Shown in pieces: positions 8,610 to 18,560 of a stretch of 64,000 bases of DNA. Position numbers and translations under genes: made by a program. Source of the DNA: Fictibacillus marinisediminis. GTDB lineage: Bacteria > Bacillota > Bacilli > Bacillales > Fictibacillaceae. The DNA lies in the NCBI RefSeq assembly GCF_023149135.1, contig NZ_JAIWJX010000002.1, positions 1,922,001 to 1,986,000 on the forward strand, given 5' to 3'. Every line of letters begins with the position of its first letter. The stretch's first letter is position 1. The notes below the pieces were generated by a model. The model was given only the letters and a program-made list of their open reading frames with translations. It was not told the origin of the DNA and ran no database searches.

Positions 8610-9282
8610 TCTACTGCCAGGACTCAACCTGGATCTATTAAACAATCATAGCTCTGGCGGCATGGAAACCACGATACAGTTATTGCTTCTGCTGACGGTT
8701 TTATCTCTGGCACCCAGCATCTTAATTCTCATGACGTGTTTTACTAGGATCGTAATTGTTCTGTCTTTTGTAAGAACGTCACTGGCGACCCAGCAGATGC
8801 CTCCCAACCAGGTACTTGTCGGCATTGCACTCTTCCTGACATTTTTCATCATGGCTCCCACCTTTCAGGAGATCAACCATGATGCCATCGGCCCGCTCAT
8901 AAAAGGGAAGATTACACAGGAGGAAGCCTTTGATAAAGGGACTCTGCCTTTAAAGGAATTCATGACTAAGCATACGAGGGAAAAGGATCTCCAGCTTTTC
9001 TTGAATTACTCCGGTGCGAAGAAGCCTGAAAAAATAAAGGATATATCGTTATTGGCCCTCGTGCCTGCTTATGCGATCAGTGAATTGAAATCGGCCTTCC
9101 AGATGGGATTCATGATCTTTGTTCCCTTTCTTGTTATCGATATGGTAGTGGCAAGTGTTCTGATGGCGATGGGTATGATGATGCTTCCACCGGTCATGAT
9201 CTCGCTCCCTTTTAAAATCCTGCTGTTTATTCTTGTTGACGGCTGGTACTTGATTGTGAAATCTCTATTATTAAGCTATTAA
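8602..9282 (+). CDS. fliP: Flagellar biosynthetic protein FliP
   Basis: FliP is the main component of the export gate pore (FliP5-FliQ4-FliR1). The 226-residue product has hydrophobic helices near both ends and the family signatures LSLAPSILILMTCFTRIVIV and FMIFVPFLVIDMVVASVLMAMG. The start is the ATG overlapping the end of fliO by 8 bases, behind AAAGGAAAAG; a longer in-frame TTG start lies within fliO and would add a charged extension absent from homologues. Unlike the enterobacterial protein it has no evident cleaved signal peptide. Confidence 0.96.
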   Translation: MSDLLPGLNLDLLNNHSSGGMETTIQLLLLLTVLSLAPSILILMTCFTRIVIVLSFVRTSLATQQMPPNQVLVGIALFLTFFIMAPTFQEINHDAIGPLIKGKITQEEAFDKGTLPLKEFMTKHTREKDLQLFLNYSGAKKPEKIKDISLLALVPAYAISELKSAFQMGFMIFVPFLVIDMVVASVLMAMGMMMLPPVMISLPFKILLFILVDGWYLIVKSLLLSY

Positions 9283-9299
9283 ACAAGTAGGTGTATCGT

Positions 9300-9572
9300 A
9301 TGAATTCAGAATTTGTTATATCCATTGCTGAAAAAGGGGTCTACACGACACTCCTGTTATGCGGTCCGCTCCTCGTAATCGCCCTGGTTGTCGGTCTCAT
9401 CGTCAGTATCTTTCAGGCGACTACCCAGATTCAGGAGCAGACACTGGCTTTTATCCCTAAAATAGCAGCTGTGCTGATCGCACTCATATTTTTCGGGCCG
9501 TGGATGCTTTCTCAAATGGTAACGTTCACGTATGAAATATTTAATAATTTAAATCACTTTGTAGGCTTGTAA
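9300..9572 (+). CDS. fliQ: Flagellar biosynthetic protein FliQ
   Basis: FliQ is the small two-helix subunit of the export gate. The 90-residue product begins MNSEFVISIAEKG and has two long hydrophobic helices, the first containing GPLLVIALVVGLIVSIFQA and the second after the conserved QIQEQTLAFIPKI segment. The ATG is 6 bases after TAGGTG; an in-frame GTG at 9291 lies inside this site. Length and position between fliP and fliR match the family. Confidence 0.96.
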   Translation: MNSEFVISIAEKGVYTTLLLCGPLLVIALVVGLIVSIFQATTQIQEQTLAFIPKIAAVLIALIFFGPWMLSQMVTFTYEIFNNLNHFVGL

Positions 9573-9576
9573 CAGC

Positions 9577-10347
9577 ATGGATTTTTTGAATTCGTTCCCT
9601 GCTTTTCTATTAATCTTAGTCAGAGTCGGTTCCTTTTTTGCAACCGTACCGATCTTCTCTTATAGAAACATACCGAACGTACATAAAGTAGGACTGGCTG
9701 TTTTCCTTTCCTGGATCATGCTTTACGCCCTTGGATCACCTGTAGTTTCAGTAAACAGCGACTTCATCGTTCTGATCTTTAAGGAAGCGCTTGTCGGCCT
9801 GTCGCTTGGTCTGATCGCTTCCATCCTGCTCTTTTCGATTCAGGTTGCAGGGGGATTCATTGATCTGCAGATGGGGTTCGCCATCGCCGGGGTGTTTGAT
9901 CCGCAAACAGGAGTTCAGACACCGCTGATCGGTAAATTTTTATACAATCTGGCCATCTTGTTTCTATTTGCACTGAACGGCCATCACATGCTGATCGACG
10001 GATTATTTTACAGCTATTCTTTTGTACCTCTCACTGACATGCATTTTGGATGGGGAGATGGAGAAGTTGCAAGGCACGCAGTCTCCGTGTTTTCTGCCAT
10101 GTTTGTTATCGCATTTCAGATGGCGCTCCCGATCGTAGGCTCGTTGTTTCTCGTCGATCTCGCTTTAGGAGTAGTTGCGCGGACTGTGCCTCAGGTCAAT
10201 ATTTTTGCAGTTGGCCTTCCGATAAAAATTATTGCAGCATTCTGCATCTTGTTCGTCATCATGCCGGCGTTTTTTATGAGCGTACAGTACTTGAGTGATG
10301 AGATGGCACAGGCCATGAGGAAGCTGCTCATGTTGCTTCAGGAGTGA
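9577..10347 (+). CDS. fliR: Flagellar biosynthetic protein FliR
   Basis: FliR completes the FliPQR export gate and contacts FlhB. The 256-residue polytopic membrane protein has about six hydrophobic helices and the family segments FLLILVRVGSFFATVPIFSY near the N-terminus and GGFIDLQMGFAIAGVFDP in the middle. The ATG is 4 bases after the fliQ stop and has only a weak purine stretch upstream, suggesting translational coupling. The stop codon sits within the flhB ribosome binding site. Confidence 0.95.
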   Translation: MDFLNSFPAFLLILVRVGSFFATVPIFSYRNIPNVHKVGLAVFLSWIMLYALGSPVVSVNSDFIVLIFKEALVGLSLGLIASILLFSIQVAGGFIDLQMGFAIAGVFDPQTGVQTPLIGKFLYNLAILFLFALNGHHMLIDGLFYSYSFVPLTDMHFGWGDGEVARHAVSVFSAMFVIAFQMALPIVGSLFLVDLALGVVARTVPQVNIFAVGLPIKIIAAFCILFVIMPAFFMSVQYLSDEMAQAMRKLLMLLQE

Positions 10348-10352
10348 AACCC

Positions 10353-11426
10353 ATGCCATTACATCTTGACTTGCAGTACTTTTCAGGTGAGAAAACCGAA
10401 AAAGCCACTCCAAAGAAAAAAGAAGAAAGCAAGAAAAAAGGACAGGTTGCCAAAAGCGCGGACGTGAACACTGCGGTTACCTTATTCGCCGCTTTTTTAA
10501 TGCTTTGGTTCACCGGCAAGACGGCCGCCGGGAAACTGCTTCACCTCGTGAACTATTCGCTGCAGAACGGTTTGTCGCTCGAGCCGACAGAAGAAAATGT
10601 TCAAATGCTGTTTGTGCATCTTGTCCAGGAGTCAGCAGGCATCGTTCTTCCTGTATTACTGACTGTTCTAGCCGCTGGTGTTTTTGCGAGTTTTATCCAG
10701 ACCGGATTTTTGTTCTCGGCAGAAGCTGTCCAGATGAAGCTTGAAAGGCTCAATCCGCTGCAGGGGTTTAAAAAAATCTATTCCATGAGAGCAGTGGTCG
10801 AACTAATTAAATCCATATTGAAGATTTCCATTATCGGTACAGTTACCTTTCTGGTGATATGGAATAAAAAAGACCAGCTGATGAAATTATCGCAGGTCAG
10901 CTTGGAATCTGCACTTGGCATCTTTGGCGGTTTGGCTTTTCAAATGGGGTTTTATGCTTCTCTCGTTCTTCTATTTCTTTCTTTGCTTGATTTTATGTAC
11001 CAGAAATTTGATTTTGAGAAGAGCATCCGGATGTCCAAGCAGGACATCAAGGATGAATACAAAAAATCAGAGGGTGACCCGAAAATCAAGTCAAAGATTA
11101 AAGAGAAACAGAGGCAGATGGCCATGAGAAGGATGATGCAGGAAGTGCCAAAAGCCGATGTGATCATTACCAATCCTACCCACTATGCAATCGCCTTAAA
11201 ATATGACGATCAGAGAATGGACGCTCCTGTCGTCGTAGCTAAAGGAGTAGATTTGATCGCACAAAAAATCAAAAAAATAGGCACGGAGAACAGGGTGGCT
11301 TTAGTCGAAAACCGGCCGCTCGCCAGAACCCTCTACAGCCGGACTGAGATCGGTGATGTTATACCTGAAGATCTGTTTAAGGCAGTCGCTGAAATATTGG
11401 CTTATGTCTACCACTTAAAGAAATAA
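10353..11426 (+). CDS. flhB: Flagellar export switch protein FlhB
   Basis: FlhB controls the switch from hook-type to filament-type export substrates by autocleavage. The 357-residue product starts MPLHLDLQYFSGEKTEKATP, the typical FlhB N-terminus, has four hydrophobic helices, and a cytoplasmic C-domain with the autocleavage motif NPTH at residues 274-277 (VIITNPTHYAIALKY). The ATG lies 6 bases after AGGAGTG; an in-frame GTG at 10344 overlaps that site. FlhB interacts with FliK, encoded earlier in the same operon. Confidence 0.96.
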   Translation: MPLHLDLQYFSGEKTEKATPKKKEESKKKGQVAKSADVNTAVTLFAAFLMLWFTGKTAAGKLLHLVNYSLQNGLSLEPTEENVQMLFVHLVQESAGIVLPVLLTVLAAGVFASFIQTGFLFSAEAVQMKLERLNPLQGFKKIYSMRAVVELIKSILKISIIGTVTFLVIWNKKDQLMKLSQVSLESALGIFGGLAFQMGFYASLVLLFLSLLDFMYQKFDFEKSIRMSKQDIKDEYKKSEGDPKIKSKIKEKQRQMAMRRMMQEVPKADVIITNPTHYAIALKYDDQRMDAPVVVAKGVDLIAQKIKKIGTENRVALVENRPLARTLYSRTEIGDVIPEDLFKAVAEILAYVYHLKK

Positions 11427-11456
11427 GTGCAGCAAATGTAAGGAGAGAAGGAAAAA

Positions 11457-13490
11457 ATGAAAGCAAGAGATATTAGCGTTTTAGTCGGGGTAATCATGAT
11501 CATCGCCATGTTGATCATTCCTTTGCCTACATGGCTGCTCGATTTCTTTATCATCATCAACATCACATTGGCGCTTATCATCATATTAATTTCTATGAAT
11601 ATGCAGGAGCCGCTGCAGTTTTCCATTTTTCCTTCATTGCTGCTGCTCGTAACACTTTTTCGGCTCGGTCTGAATGTATCGACGACGAGGTCTATTCTGG
11701 GGTACGGAAAAGCAGGGAACGTGGTCCATACATTCGGAGAGTTTGTGGTAGGAGGCAATATTTTAGTCGGAATTGTCGTCTTCTTTATACTAGTAGTCAT
11801 TCAATTTATCGTTATCACAAAAGGATCAGAACGTGTTTCCGAAGTGGCGGCCAGGTTTACTTTGGATGCGATGCCAGGGAAACAAATGAGTATTGATGCT
11901 GACCTGAACGCAGGGATGATCTCGGACCGTGAAGCGAAAGAAAGACGAGAAAAGGTGGAACGGGAATCAGATTTCTACGGGGCGATGGACGGTGCAAGTA
12001 AGTTTGTAAAAGGAGATGCCATTGCCGGGATTATTATCGTCCTGATCAACATGCTGTTTGGTATTATTATCGGCATGACGCAGATGGGATTAAGTTTTGC
12101 TGAAAGCGCGCACACGTTTACTTTGCTGACGGTGGGTGACGGGCTTGTGAGCCAGATTCCGGCATTGATTATTTCTACCGCCACCGGGATCATCGTTACA
12201 AGAGCCGCTTCTGAAGGAAATCTGGGATATGATATTTCAAGGCAGATTCTAGCCTATCCTCATATGCTCATCGTGGCAGCCGCTACCATCATCGCCTTAG
12301 GGCTTTTCACACCGATCAACGATTTTGTCACCATCTCCATTGGAGGCCTTATCGCGATTGGCGGCTATCTGCTGCTAAAAGCAGAAAATCAACAAAAGGA
12401 AATGAATGAAGTCATCGAAGAAGACATTCAAACAGAACAGCTTAAAAGTCCGGAAAGTGTCATCAGCCTGCTGCAGGTTGACCCGATCGAATTTGAGTTT
12501 GGGTATAGCCTGATTCCTCTGGCAGATACCAATCAGGGCGGGGACCTGCTGGACAGGGTCGTCATGATCAGAAGACAGCTGGCACTTGAACTTGGCATGA
12601 TTGTTCCGGTTGTCCGGATTCGTGACAATATTCAGCTTCAGCCGAATGAATACAGAATTAAGATCAAGGGCAATGAAGTGGCGCAAGGGGAACTGCTTCT
12701 GGATCATTACCTGGCGATGAGCCCGGGAATTGATGATGAAGCGATTCAAGGGATAGATACAGTGGAGCCCGCTTTTGGACTCCCAGCCCAATGGATCTCC
12801 GAAGACATGAAGGAACGGGCAGAAATGTCGGGATATACCGTAGTGGATCCTCCATCCGTCGTTTCTACCCATCTGACCGAAATCATTAAGAAGTACGCTC
12901 ACGAACTGATCGGCCGCCAGGAGACAAAGCAGCTCATCGACCATATGAAAGAAAGCTATCCTACACTGATCGAGGAAGTAACACCTGATCCGCTTTCTGT
13001 CGGGGAAATTCAGAAAGTACTGTCTAAATTATTAAAAGAAAAAATATCCATCCGAAATCTCCCTGTTATTTTTGAGACGCTGGCTGATTTCGGGAAAATG
13101 TCCAGAGATATTGATCTATTGACTGAATATGCAAGGCAGGCCCTTTCAAGACAGATATCAAAACAATACGGACAGGATAACCAGCCATTAAAAGTCATTA
13201 CGCTGGGAGGATCGGTCGAGAAAAGAATAGCAGATCACGTACAGCAGACAGAGCATGGCAATTATTTGTCGCTAGATCCGCAAGATTCTCAGCTTATTTT
13301 TGACCATATCTCAAAAGAGCTTGAACAAAGCAGGAGTTTTGGGCAAACGCCGGTCCTTCTCTGTTCGCCCGCAGTGCGCATGTATGTAAGGCAGCTGCTC
13401 GAACGCTACATGCCTGATCTGGTCATCTTATCGTATAACGAGCTGGAGCCGGAGCTGGAGGTTCAAAGCATAGGAGTAGTGAATATATGA
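11457..13490 (+). CDS. flhA: Flagellar export gate protein FlhA
   Basis: FlhA forms the nonameric export gate that docks FliI/FliJ, chaperones and substrates. The 677-residue protein has eight predicted transmembrane helices in its N-terminal half, the FHIPEP signature region around FVKGDAIAGIIIVLINMLFG, and a large soluble C-terminal domain from about residue 320. The conserved DADLNAGMISDREAKERREK loop is intact. Good Shine-Dalgarno (AAGGAGAGAAGG). The stop overlaps the flhF start as ATGA. Confidence 0.97.
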   Translation: MKARDISVLVGVIMIIAMLIIPLPTWLLDFFIIINITLALIIILISMNMQEPLQFSIFPSLLLLVTLFRLGLNVSTTRSILGYGKAGNVVHTFGEFVVGGNILVGIVVFFILVVIQFIVITKGSERVSEVAARFTLDAMPGKQMSIDADLNAGMISDREAKERREKVERESDFYGAMDGASKFVKGDAIAGIIIVLINMLFGIIIGMTQMGLSFAESAHTFTLLTVGDGLVSQIPALIISTATGIIVTRAASEGNLGYDISRQILAYPHMLIVAAATIIALGLFTPINDFVTISIGGLIAIGGYLLLKAENQQKEMNEVIEEDIQTEQLKSPESVISLLQVDPIEFEFGYSLIPLADTNQGGDLLDRVVMIRRQLALELGMIVPVVRIRDNIQLQPNEYRIKIKGNEVAQGELLLDHYLAMSPGIDDEAIQGIDTVEPAFGLPAQWISEDMKERAEMSGYTVVDPPSVVSTHLTEIIKKYAHELIGRQETKQLIDHMKESYPTLIEEVTPDPLSVGEIQKVLSKLLKEKISIRNLPVIFETLADFGKMSRDIDLLTEYARQALSRQISKQYGQDNQPLKVITLGGSVEKRIADHVQQTEHGNYLSLDPQDSQLIFDHISKELEQSRSFGQTPVLLCSPAVRMYVRQLLERYMPDLVILSYNELEPELEVQSIGVVNI

Positions 13491-14611
13491 AGGTGAAAAA
13501 ATACAGCGCTCCTACCATTCAGGAAGCTATGAAAAAAATTCGGGGAGAGCTTGGAAGTGAAGCGGTCATTTTGCAAAGCCGGGAGGTCCAGACCGGTGGT
13601 TTTATGGGGTTCTTTACAAAGACGAGCATTGAAATAGTTGCTCTTCTTGATGCAGAACCGGTGCCTGCCACAAAAAAACATCCGGTAAACAGGCAAGATA
13701 GTCCTCCGTTGCAGAATGAACCAGACAAAACTGCGAAGAGTTTAACCCAAGACATCAATGAATTGAAACAGATGGTAAAACGATTGTCATCTGGGGATTC
13801 CGGCACTGTCATCCATGAATCCATCCCGTTCTGGGAAGGCTTCTTACGGAATCGCGGTCTGAGTGAATCTGTGATTGCCTCAATCGTTTCAGAGATGGCA
13901 GAGAAGTGTGACTTGCTGCATGGCAGCGAAAACAAAGACATTGATTGGTTTCCCTGGATTTCAGATTGGATGCTCAGCCGGATCAAGAATGATGGCTGGA
14001 ACGGTTTTAACTATGAAACAAAATATTTAAACGTCATGGGACCGACGGGAGTTGGCAAGACGACTACCTTGGCGAAGCTGGCAGCAAAAGCCAAGCTGAA
14101 TGATGGGAAAAAGGTTGCTTTTATTACAACAGACACTTACCGGATCGCTGCGATCGAGCAGTTGAAAACTTATGCCGCCATTTTAGATGTACCGATAAAA
14201 GTAGCGCACAGTGCAGAAGATTTTCAGCTTGCAAAAAGGGAGTTCAGCGAGTGTGATCTGGTATTGACCGATAGTGCGGGCCGCAATTTTCTGAACAGCA
14301 CGTACGTGCATGAACTACAGGGCCTTCTGGTATCAAATGATGAGATGACGAACTATCTGGTCTTATCATTAACTTCCAAATTTGAAGATATGAAAAAGAC
14401 GATCGAGCAATTTAAAGAAGCGGGTATTGATCGATATATTTTTACAAAAAAGGATGAAACGTCATCGCTCGGTTCCTTGATGAACCTCTTGATCGAGGAG
14501 CGTATATCAGCCGCTTACATTACAAATGGACAAAATGTTCCTGACGATATATTTGAACCAAAACCGGAAGATATCATTGAAATGTTCTTAGAGGCAAAAG
14601 TGAATGCGTGA
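13487..14611 (+). CDS. flhF: Signal recognition-type GTPase FlhF
   Basis: FlhF is an SRP-family GTPase that sets flagellar position and number together with FlhG. The 374-residue product has the conserved N-terminal B domain (MKVKKYSAPTIQEAMKKIRG), a linker, and an NG GTPase domain with G1 motif GPTGVGKTTTLAKLAAKAKL at about residues 186-205, ITTDTYRIAAIEQLKTYA and the G3 segment LTDSAGRN. The canonical D-T-A-G of SRP54 is D-S-A-G here, as in FlhF. Starts within the flhA stop codon (ATGA). Confidence 0.96.
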   Translation: MKVKKYSAPTIQEAMKKIRGELGSEAVILQSREVQTGGFMGFFTKTSIEIVALLDAEPVPATKKHPVNRQDSPPLQNEPDKTAKSLTQDINELKQMVKRLSSGDSGTVIHESIPFWEGFLRNRGLSESVIASIVSEMAEKCDLLHGSENKDIDWFPWISDWMLSRIKNDGWNGFNYETKYLNVMGPTGVGKTTTLAKLAAKAKLNDGKKVAFITTDTYRIAAIEQLKTYAAILDVPIKVAHSAEDFQLAKREFSECDLVLTDSAGRNFLNSTYVHELQGLLVSNDEMTNYLVLSLTSKFEDMKKTIEQFKEAGIDRYIFTKKDETSSLGSLMNLLIEERISAAYITNGQNVPDDIFEPKPEDIIEMFLEAKVNA

Positions 14612-15488
14612 TCAAGCTGAAATTCTGCGTTTGAAGATAGAAGCGGCTTCATCTGAACAGCCGACGAAAGTATTTTCCGTTTTGAGCGGAAAGGGCGGAG
14701 TCGGCAAGTCCAACATAGCGGTGAATTTTTCTCTGGCACTTAGCAAGCTGGGAAAGAGGGTGCTGCTGGTCGACCTTGATATCGGGATGGGAAATGTCAA
14801 TATTCTGCTAGGGTCTCCTTCTAGGAGAACGATCGTTGACCTTCTGGACCAGCGGCTATCTATCTGGGAAATCATTGAAAAGGGCCCTGGCAATCTAAGC
14901 TTTATTGCCGGGGGGAGCGGCCTCACCCGGATGGTTGATATGGACGAAAGAAAATCAGCATTTTTTGCTGCGCAGCTTCAGGACCTTTCCAGTATCTATG
15001 AATATATCGTTTTTGACATCGGGGCGGGTGTTTCAGAGACAAGCCTGAATTTTCTCATGGCCGGGCATGAAGCTATTCTTGTTACAACCCCGGAGATTAC
15101 GTCTGTTACCGATGCGTACTCTATGATCAAAATGCTTCATGCCAGATGCCCAGAACTTCCGGTTTTTACGGTAATCAATCAATGCCGGAGTACCCGGGAG
15201 GCAATAGAAGTTCATCAGCGTTTGGCAAAGGTAACAAGTGAGTTTCTTAACAAAGAGATTAAGAATCTTGGATCTGTTCCCTTTGATCCTTCCGTTCAGC
15301 TCGCTGTAAAGCGGCAGAAACCGTTTCTGCTGCACCAGCCCCGATCACCAGCAAGTGCTGGGATCATCAGAGCGGCACATCAGTTCTCAGGGAATGTGAA
15401 TGAAGAACAGTCTATTAGCTATCAGCGTTTTATTGAAAGGCTCACGGCTTTTTTTAAGAAAGGCAGAGATGAATCTTGGAAAAGATAA
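14604..15488 (+). CDS. flhG: MinD-like ATPase FlhG (YlxH)
   Basis: FlhG is a ParA/MinD-type ATPase that stimulates FlhF GTPase activity and controls C-ring assembly and flagellar pattern. The 294-residue product begins with the FlhF-activating DQAEILR motif, followed by the deviant Walker A loop SGKGGVGKSNIAVNFSLAL, and DIGAGVSETSLNFLMA corresponding to Walker B. It overlaps flhF by 8 bases and cheB by 13 bases. No C-terminal deletion or frameshift is seen. Confidence 0.96.
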   Translation: MRDQAEILRLKIEAASSEQPTKVFSVLSGKGGVGKSNIAVNFSLALSKLGKRVLLVDLDIGMGNVNILLGSPSRRTIVDLLDQRLSIWEIIEKGPGNLSFIAGGSGLTRMVDMDERKSAFFAAQLQDLSSIYEYIVFDIGAGVSETSLNFLMAGHEAILVTTPEITSVTDAYSMIKMLHARCPELPVFTVINQCRSTREAIEVHQRLAKVTSEFLNKEIKNLGSVPFDPSVQLAVKRQKPFLLHQPRSPASAGIIRAAHQFSGNVNEEQSISYQRFIERLTAFFKKGRDESWKR

Positions 15489-16528
15489 AAGTTTTGGTGG
15501 CTGACGACTCTGCTTTTATGCGAAAGATGATCAGTGATATGCTGAATTCTGCAGAAGGCATTGAGGTTGTCGGCTCAGCAAGAAACGGGGAAGAAGCGTT
15601 CAGCAAGGCGATGGATCTTAATCCGGACGTCATAACAATGGATGTCGAGATGCCGGTGCTTACCGGAATAGAGGCGGTAAAAAAAATTACAGCCTTGAAA
15701 GAGATACCGATCATCATGCTCAGCAGCACAACAAAAACTGGGGCCGATAATACGATTCTTGCAATGGAGGCCGGGGCGTTTGACTTTATTGAAAAGCCTT
15801 CGGGAGCGATTTCCTTGGATATCGAAAAAGTGAAGGTCGAACTGATTCTTAAAGTAAGGTCGGCGCTTAAGAATAGAAAAATTGGCGACAGCTCAGCAGA
15901 TAGGCCTTCAAATCATTGTTTCAATACCGGAAAGATGATTTCAACATTACATAAGCCGGGCGGCCAAAAGGTGATCTTAATCGGTGTTTCTACCGGGGGC
16001 CCTAAAGCTCTTCACCACGTGTTTTCCAAGCTGCCAGGTAACTTAACCCTGCCTATCGTTATCGTCCAGCATATGCCGAAAGGATTTACGGCTTCGCTTG
16101 CCGACAGGCTTGATTCCATATCAAAAGTGAAGGTAAAAGAAGCAGTGGACGGCGAGAGGTTAAGGGCGGGAACAGCTTATCTGGCACCAGGAGGGTATCA
16201 TGTGGAACTGAAGCAGGATAGAGAAGGACTGGCTATATCATTAAACACGAGTGAACCCGTAAGAGGACACCGGCCTTCTGTGGATGTTCTGTTTAACAGT
16301 GCATCTGCTGTAAGGTGCCATGCGATGGCTGTTGTGTTAACGGGTATGGGTTCGGATGGTTCTTCCGGCATTTTAGCAATAAAAAAAGCAGGACCATCGC
16401 TGATCATTGCTGAGTCTGAAGAGTCTTCCGTCGTATACGGCATGCCAAAAGCAGCCGCTGCTACCGGTGTAGTAGATCAAGTAGTTCATATTAAAGATGT
16501 TGCTGACAGTATTTTAAATTTTGTTTAG
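15476..16528 (+). CDS. cheB: Chemotaxis protein-glutamate methylesterase/deamidase CheB
   Basis: CheB removes methyl groups from chemoreceptors and is activated by CheA phosphorylation. The 350-residue product has an N-terminal receiver domain (VADDSAFMRK; phosphoacceptor Asp in VITMDVEMPVLTG) and a C-terminal methylesterase domain with the catalytic Ser in GVSTGGPKAL, His in VQHMPKGFT and Asp in GMGSDGSSG. The start is TTG inside the end of flhG, behind AAGGCAGAGA; no ATG or GTG near the conserved N-terminus would do better. Next to cheA, which encodes its kinase. Confidence 0.96.
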   Translation: MEKIKVLVADDSAFMRKMISDMLNSAEGIEVVGSARNGEEAFSKAMDLNPDVITMDVEMPVLTGIEAVKKITALKEIPIIMLSSTTKTGADNTILAMEAGAFDFIEKPSGAISLDIEKVKVELILKVRSALKNRKIGDSSADRPSNHCFNTGKMISTLHKPGGQKVILIGVSTGGPKALHHVFSKLPGNLTLPIVIVQHMPKGFTASLADRLDSISKVKVKEAVDGERLRAGTAYLAPGGYHVELKQDREGLAISLNTSEPVRGHRPSVDVLFNSASAVRCHAMAVVLTGMGSDGSSGILAIKKAGPSLIIAESEESSVVYGMPKAAAATGVVDQVVHIKDVADSILNFV

Positions 16529-16543
16529 GCAGGGTGAAACCAG

Positions 16544-18538
16544 ATGGAAATGAGTCAATACTTGGATATTTTTATTGAAGAAAGTAAAGAACATTTACAA
16601 TCAATGAATGAACAGGTTCTGCTTTTAGAAAAACAGCCTGATGAATTATCGATCGTTCAGGAAATTTTCCGTTCAGCCCATACGCTGAAAGGTATGTCTG
16701 CTTCAATGGGTTATGAAGATCTAGCGAACCTGACTCATATTATGGAAAACGTGCTCGATGGCATAAGGAATCACAAGCTGACCGTTACGCAGGAAATCCT
16801 GGACGCTTTGTTCGTTTCCATTGATCACCTGGAAGAGATGGTGTTATCCATTGGCAACGGAGGAGATGGAAAAAAAGACGTGGAAGATATCGTACGCCTT
16901 CTTCATGCCATCGAGTCTGGAAAGAGCGAGGAGCCTCCTCAAAATAAACAAGAACAGAGCAAGGCAGGACAAGCGATATTTGATGAATATGAATTGACGA
17001 TCATGAAACAGTCACTTGAGCAAAACTTTCACGTATACCAAATATCTGTTGAACTTCGCGATGATTGTCTGCTAAAAGCCGTAAGGGCGTACATGGCATT
17101 TGAAACATTGGAACAGATGGGTGAAGTGGTGAAATCAGTCCCTTCGGTAGATCTAATCGAACAGGAAAAATTCGAACGGGAATTTCAAGTAACCCTCATC
17201 TCAAAAGAACAGCCTGAGACCATTCAAAACAACCTTTTGAAGGTGTCTGAGATTGATAAGGTTTCAGTAGAAAGTATTATGGCAGAACACATTGTTCAGA
17301 ACGAAGCAGAAGAGGCGGATCCGGAGGAAGAAAAGACTGGAGCTGATATGAAGGGCGAGCCCGCTCAAAAAACATCTTCATCTGCCGGAAGTAAAACAAT
17401 CAGAGTTAACATAGACCGGCTGGATCGCCTGATGAACCTTTTTGAGGAACTGGTCATCGACAGGGGACGCCTTGAGAAGATATCAAAAGATTTGAAAAGC
17501 AATGATTTAAATGAAACGGTCGAAAGGATGTCGAGAATTTCATCTGATCTGCAGGACATCATTTTAAACATGAGAATGGTGCCGGTAGACCAGGTGTTTA
17601 ACCGCTTTCCGCGTATGATACGGGGATTGGCAAAAGACCTTGGGAAATCAGTCTCTCTTGAGATAACAGGGGCAGAAACAGAACTTGACCGGACGGTGAT
17701 CGATGAGATCGGTGACCCGCTTGTGCACCTGCTGCGAAATTCCATTGACCATGGAATCGAGAAACCCGAAAAGAGGGCTGAAGCGGGAAAAAGCAAGATC
17801 GGTACGATCCATCTTAGGGCGTACCATAGCGGAAATCATGTGTTTATCGAAATTCAAGATGATGGAGCAGGAATTAACAGGCACAAAGTACTCGAACGTG
17901 CCATTGAGAGAGGAATTGTAAACCGGGAATTATCAGAAGATTTCACGGATAAACAAGTTTTTGAATTATTGTTCGCATCTGGCTTTTCAACAGCGGACGT
18001 TATCTCTGACATATCTGGAAGAGGGGTCGGCTTAGATGCAGTGAAAAATAAAATTGAATCGTTAGGCGGTTTCGTCACTGTAGATTCAAGGGAAGGCAGC
18101 GGTTCTTTATTTTCAATCCAGCTTCCCCTGACGCTTTCCATCATTTCTTCCATGCTCGTGAAGGCGGGGGAAGAAACGTATGCCATTCCTCTTTCTTCTA
18201 TTATAGAAACGGCGCTGATAAAAAAGAGCGATATCATGACCGTCCATCATCAGCCAATGATTGATTTCAGGGGCAAAGTAGTTCCGCTTATTTCGTTGAG
18301 CGAACTGTTTGAAGTGCCTGGACCGGGCTGGGATGAAAAGGACAGAAGTTCTGTAGTCATTGTTAAAAAAGGAGACAAGATGGCGGGGCTTGCTGTGGAT
18401 TCCCTGATCGGCCAGCAGGAGATTGTTTTGAAATCGCTGGGGAATTACCTGGCATCCGTCTTTGCAGTTTCGGGCGCAACTATACTGGGTGATGGTCAAG
18501 TTGCTCTTATTCTAGATTGTAACGCACTTATAAAATAA
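16544..18538 (+). CDS. cheA: Chemotaxis sensor histidine kinase CheA
   Basis: CheA is the cytosolic histidine kinase of chemoreceptor arrays, phosphorylating CheY and CheB (and CheV where present). The 664-residue protein has P1 HPt domain with His46 (FRSAHTLKGMSASMGY), P2, the P3 dimerisation helix (RVNIDRLDRLMNLFEELVID), the P4 kinase domain with N box (PLVHLLRNSIDHGIE), G1 (IQDDGAGIN) and G2 (GRGVGLDAVKNKIESLGG), and a C-terminal P5 CheW-like domain. Length matches Bacillus CheA (~670). Lies between cheB and cheW. Confidence 0.97.
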   Translation: MEMSQYLDIFIEESKEHLQSMNEQVLLLEKQPDELSIVQEIFRSAHTLKGMSASMGYEDLANLTHIMENVLDGIRNHKLTVTQEILDALFVSIDHLEEMVLSIGNGGDGKKDVEDIVRLLHAIESGKSEEPPQNKQEQSKAGQAIFDEYELTIMKQSLEQNFHVYQISVELRDDCLLKAVRAYMAFETLEQMGEVVKSVPSVDLIEQEKFEREFQVTLISKEQPETIQNNLLKVSEIDKVSVESIMAEHIVQNEAEEADPEEEKTGADMKGEPAQKTSSSAGSKTIRVNIDRLDRLMNLFEELVIDRGRLEKISKDLKSNDLNETVERMSRISSDLQDIILNMRMVPVDQVFNRFPRMIRGLAKDLGKSVSLEITGAETELDRTVIDEIGDPLVHLLRNSIDHGIEKPEKRAEAGKSKIGTIHLRAYHSGNHVFIEIQDDGAGINRHKVLERAIERGIVNRELSEDFTDKQVFELLFASGFSTADVISDISGRGVGLDAVKNKIESLGGFVTVDSREGSGSLFSIQLPLTLSIISSMLVKAGEETYAIPLSSIIETALIKKSDIMTVHHQPMIDFRGKVVPLISLSELFEVPGPGWDEKDRSSVVIVKKGDKMAGLAVDSLIGQQEIVLKSLGNYLASVFAVSGATILGDGQVALILDCNALIK

Positions 18539-18560
18539 CCATATACGGAGGTAGTATGAC

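Noticed and set aside
12375..12944. 189-codon minus-strand open frame opposite flhA
   Set aside because: No motif and no ribosome binding site; it mirrors conserved flhA codons.
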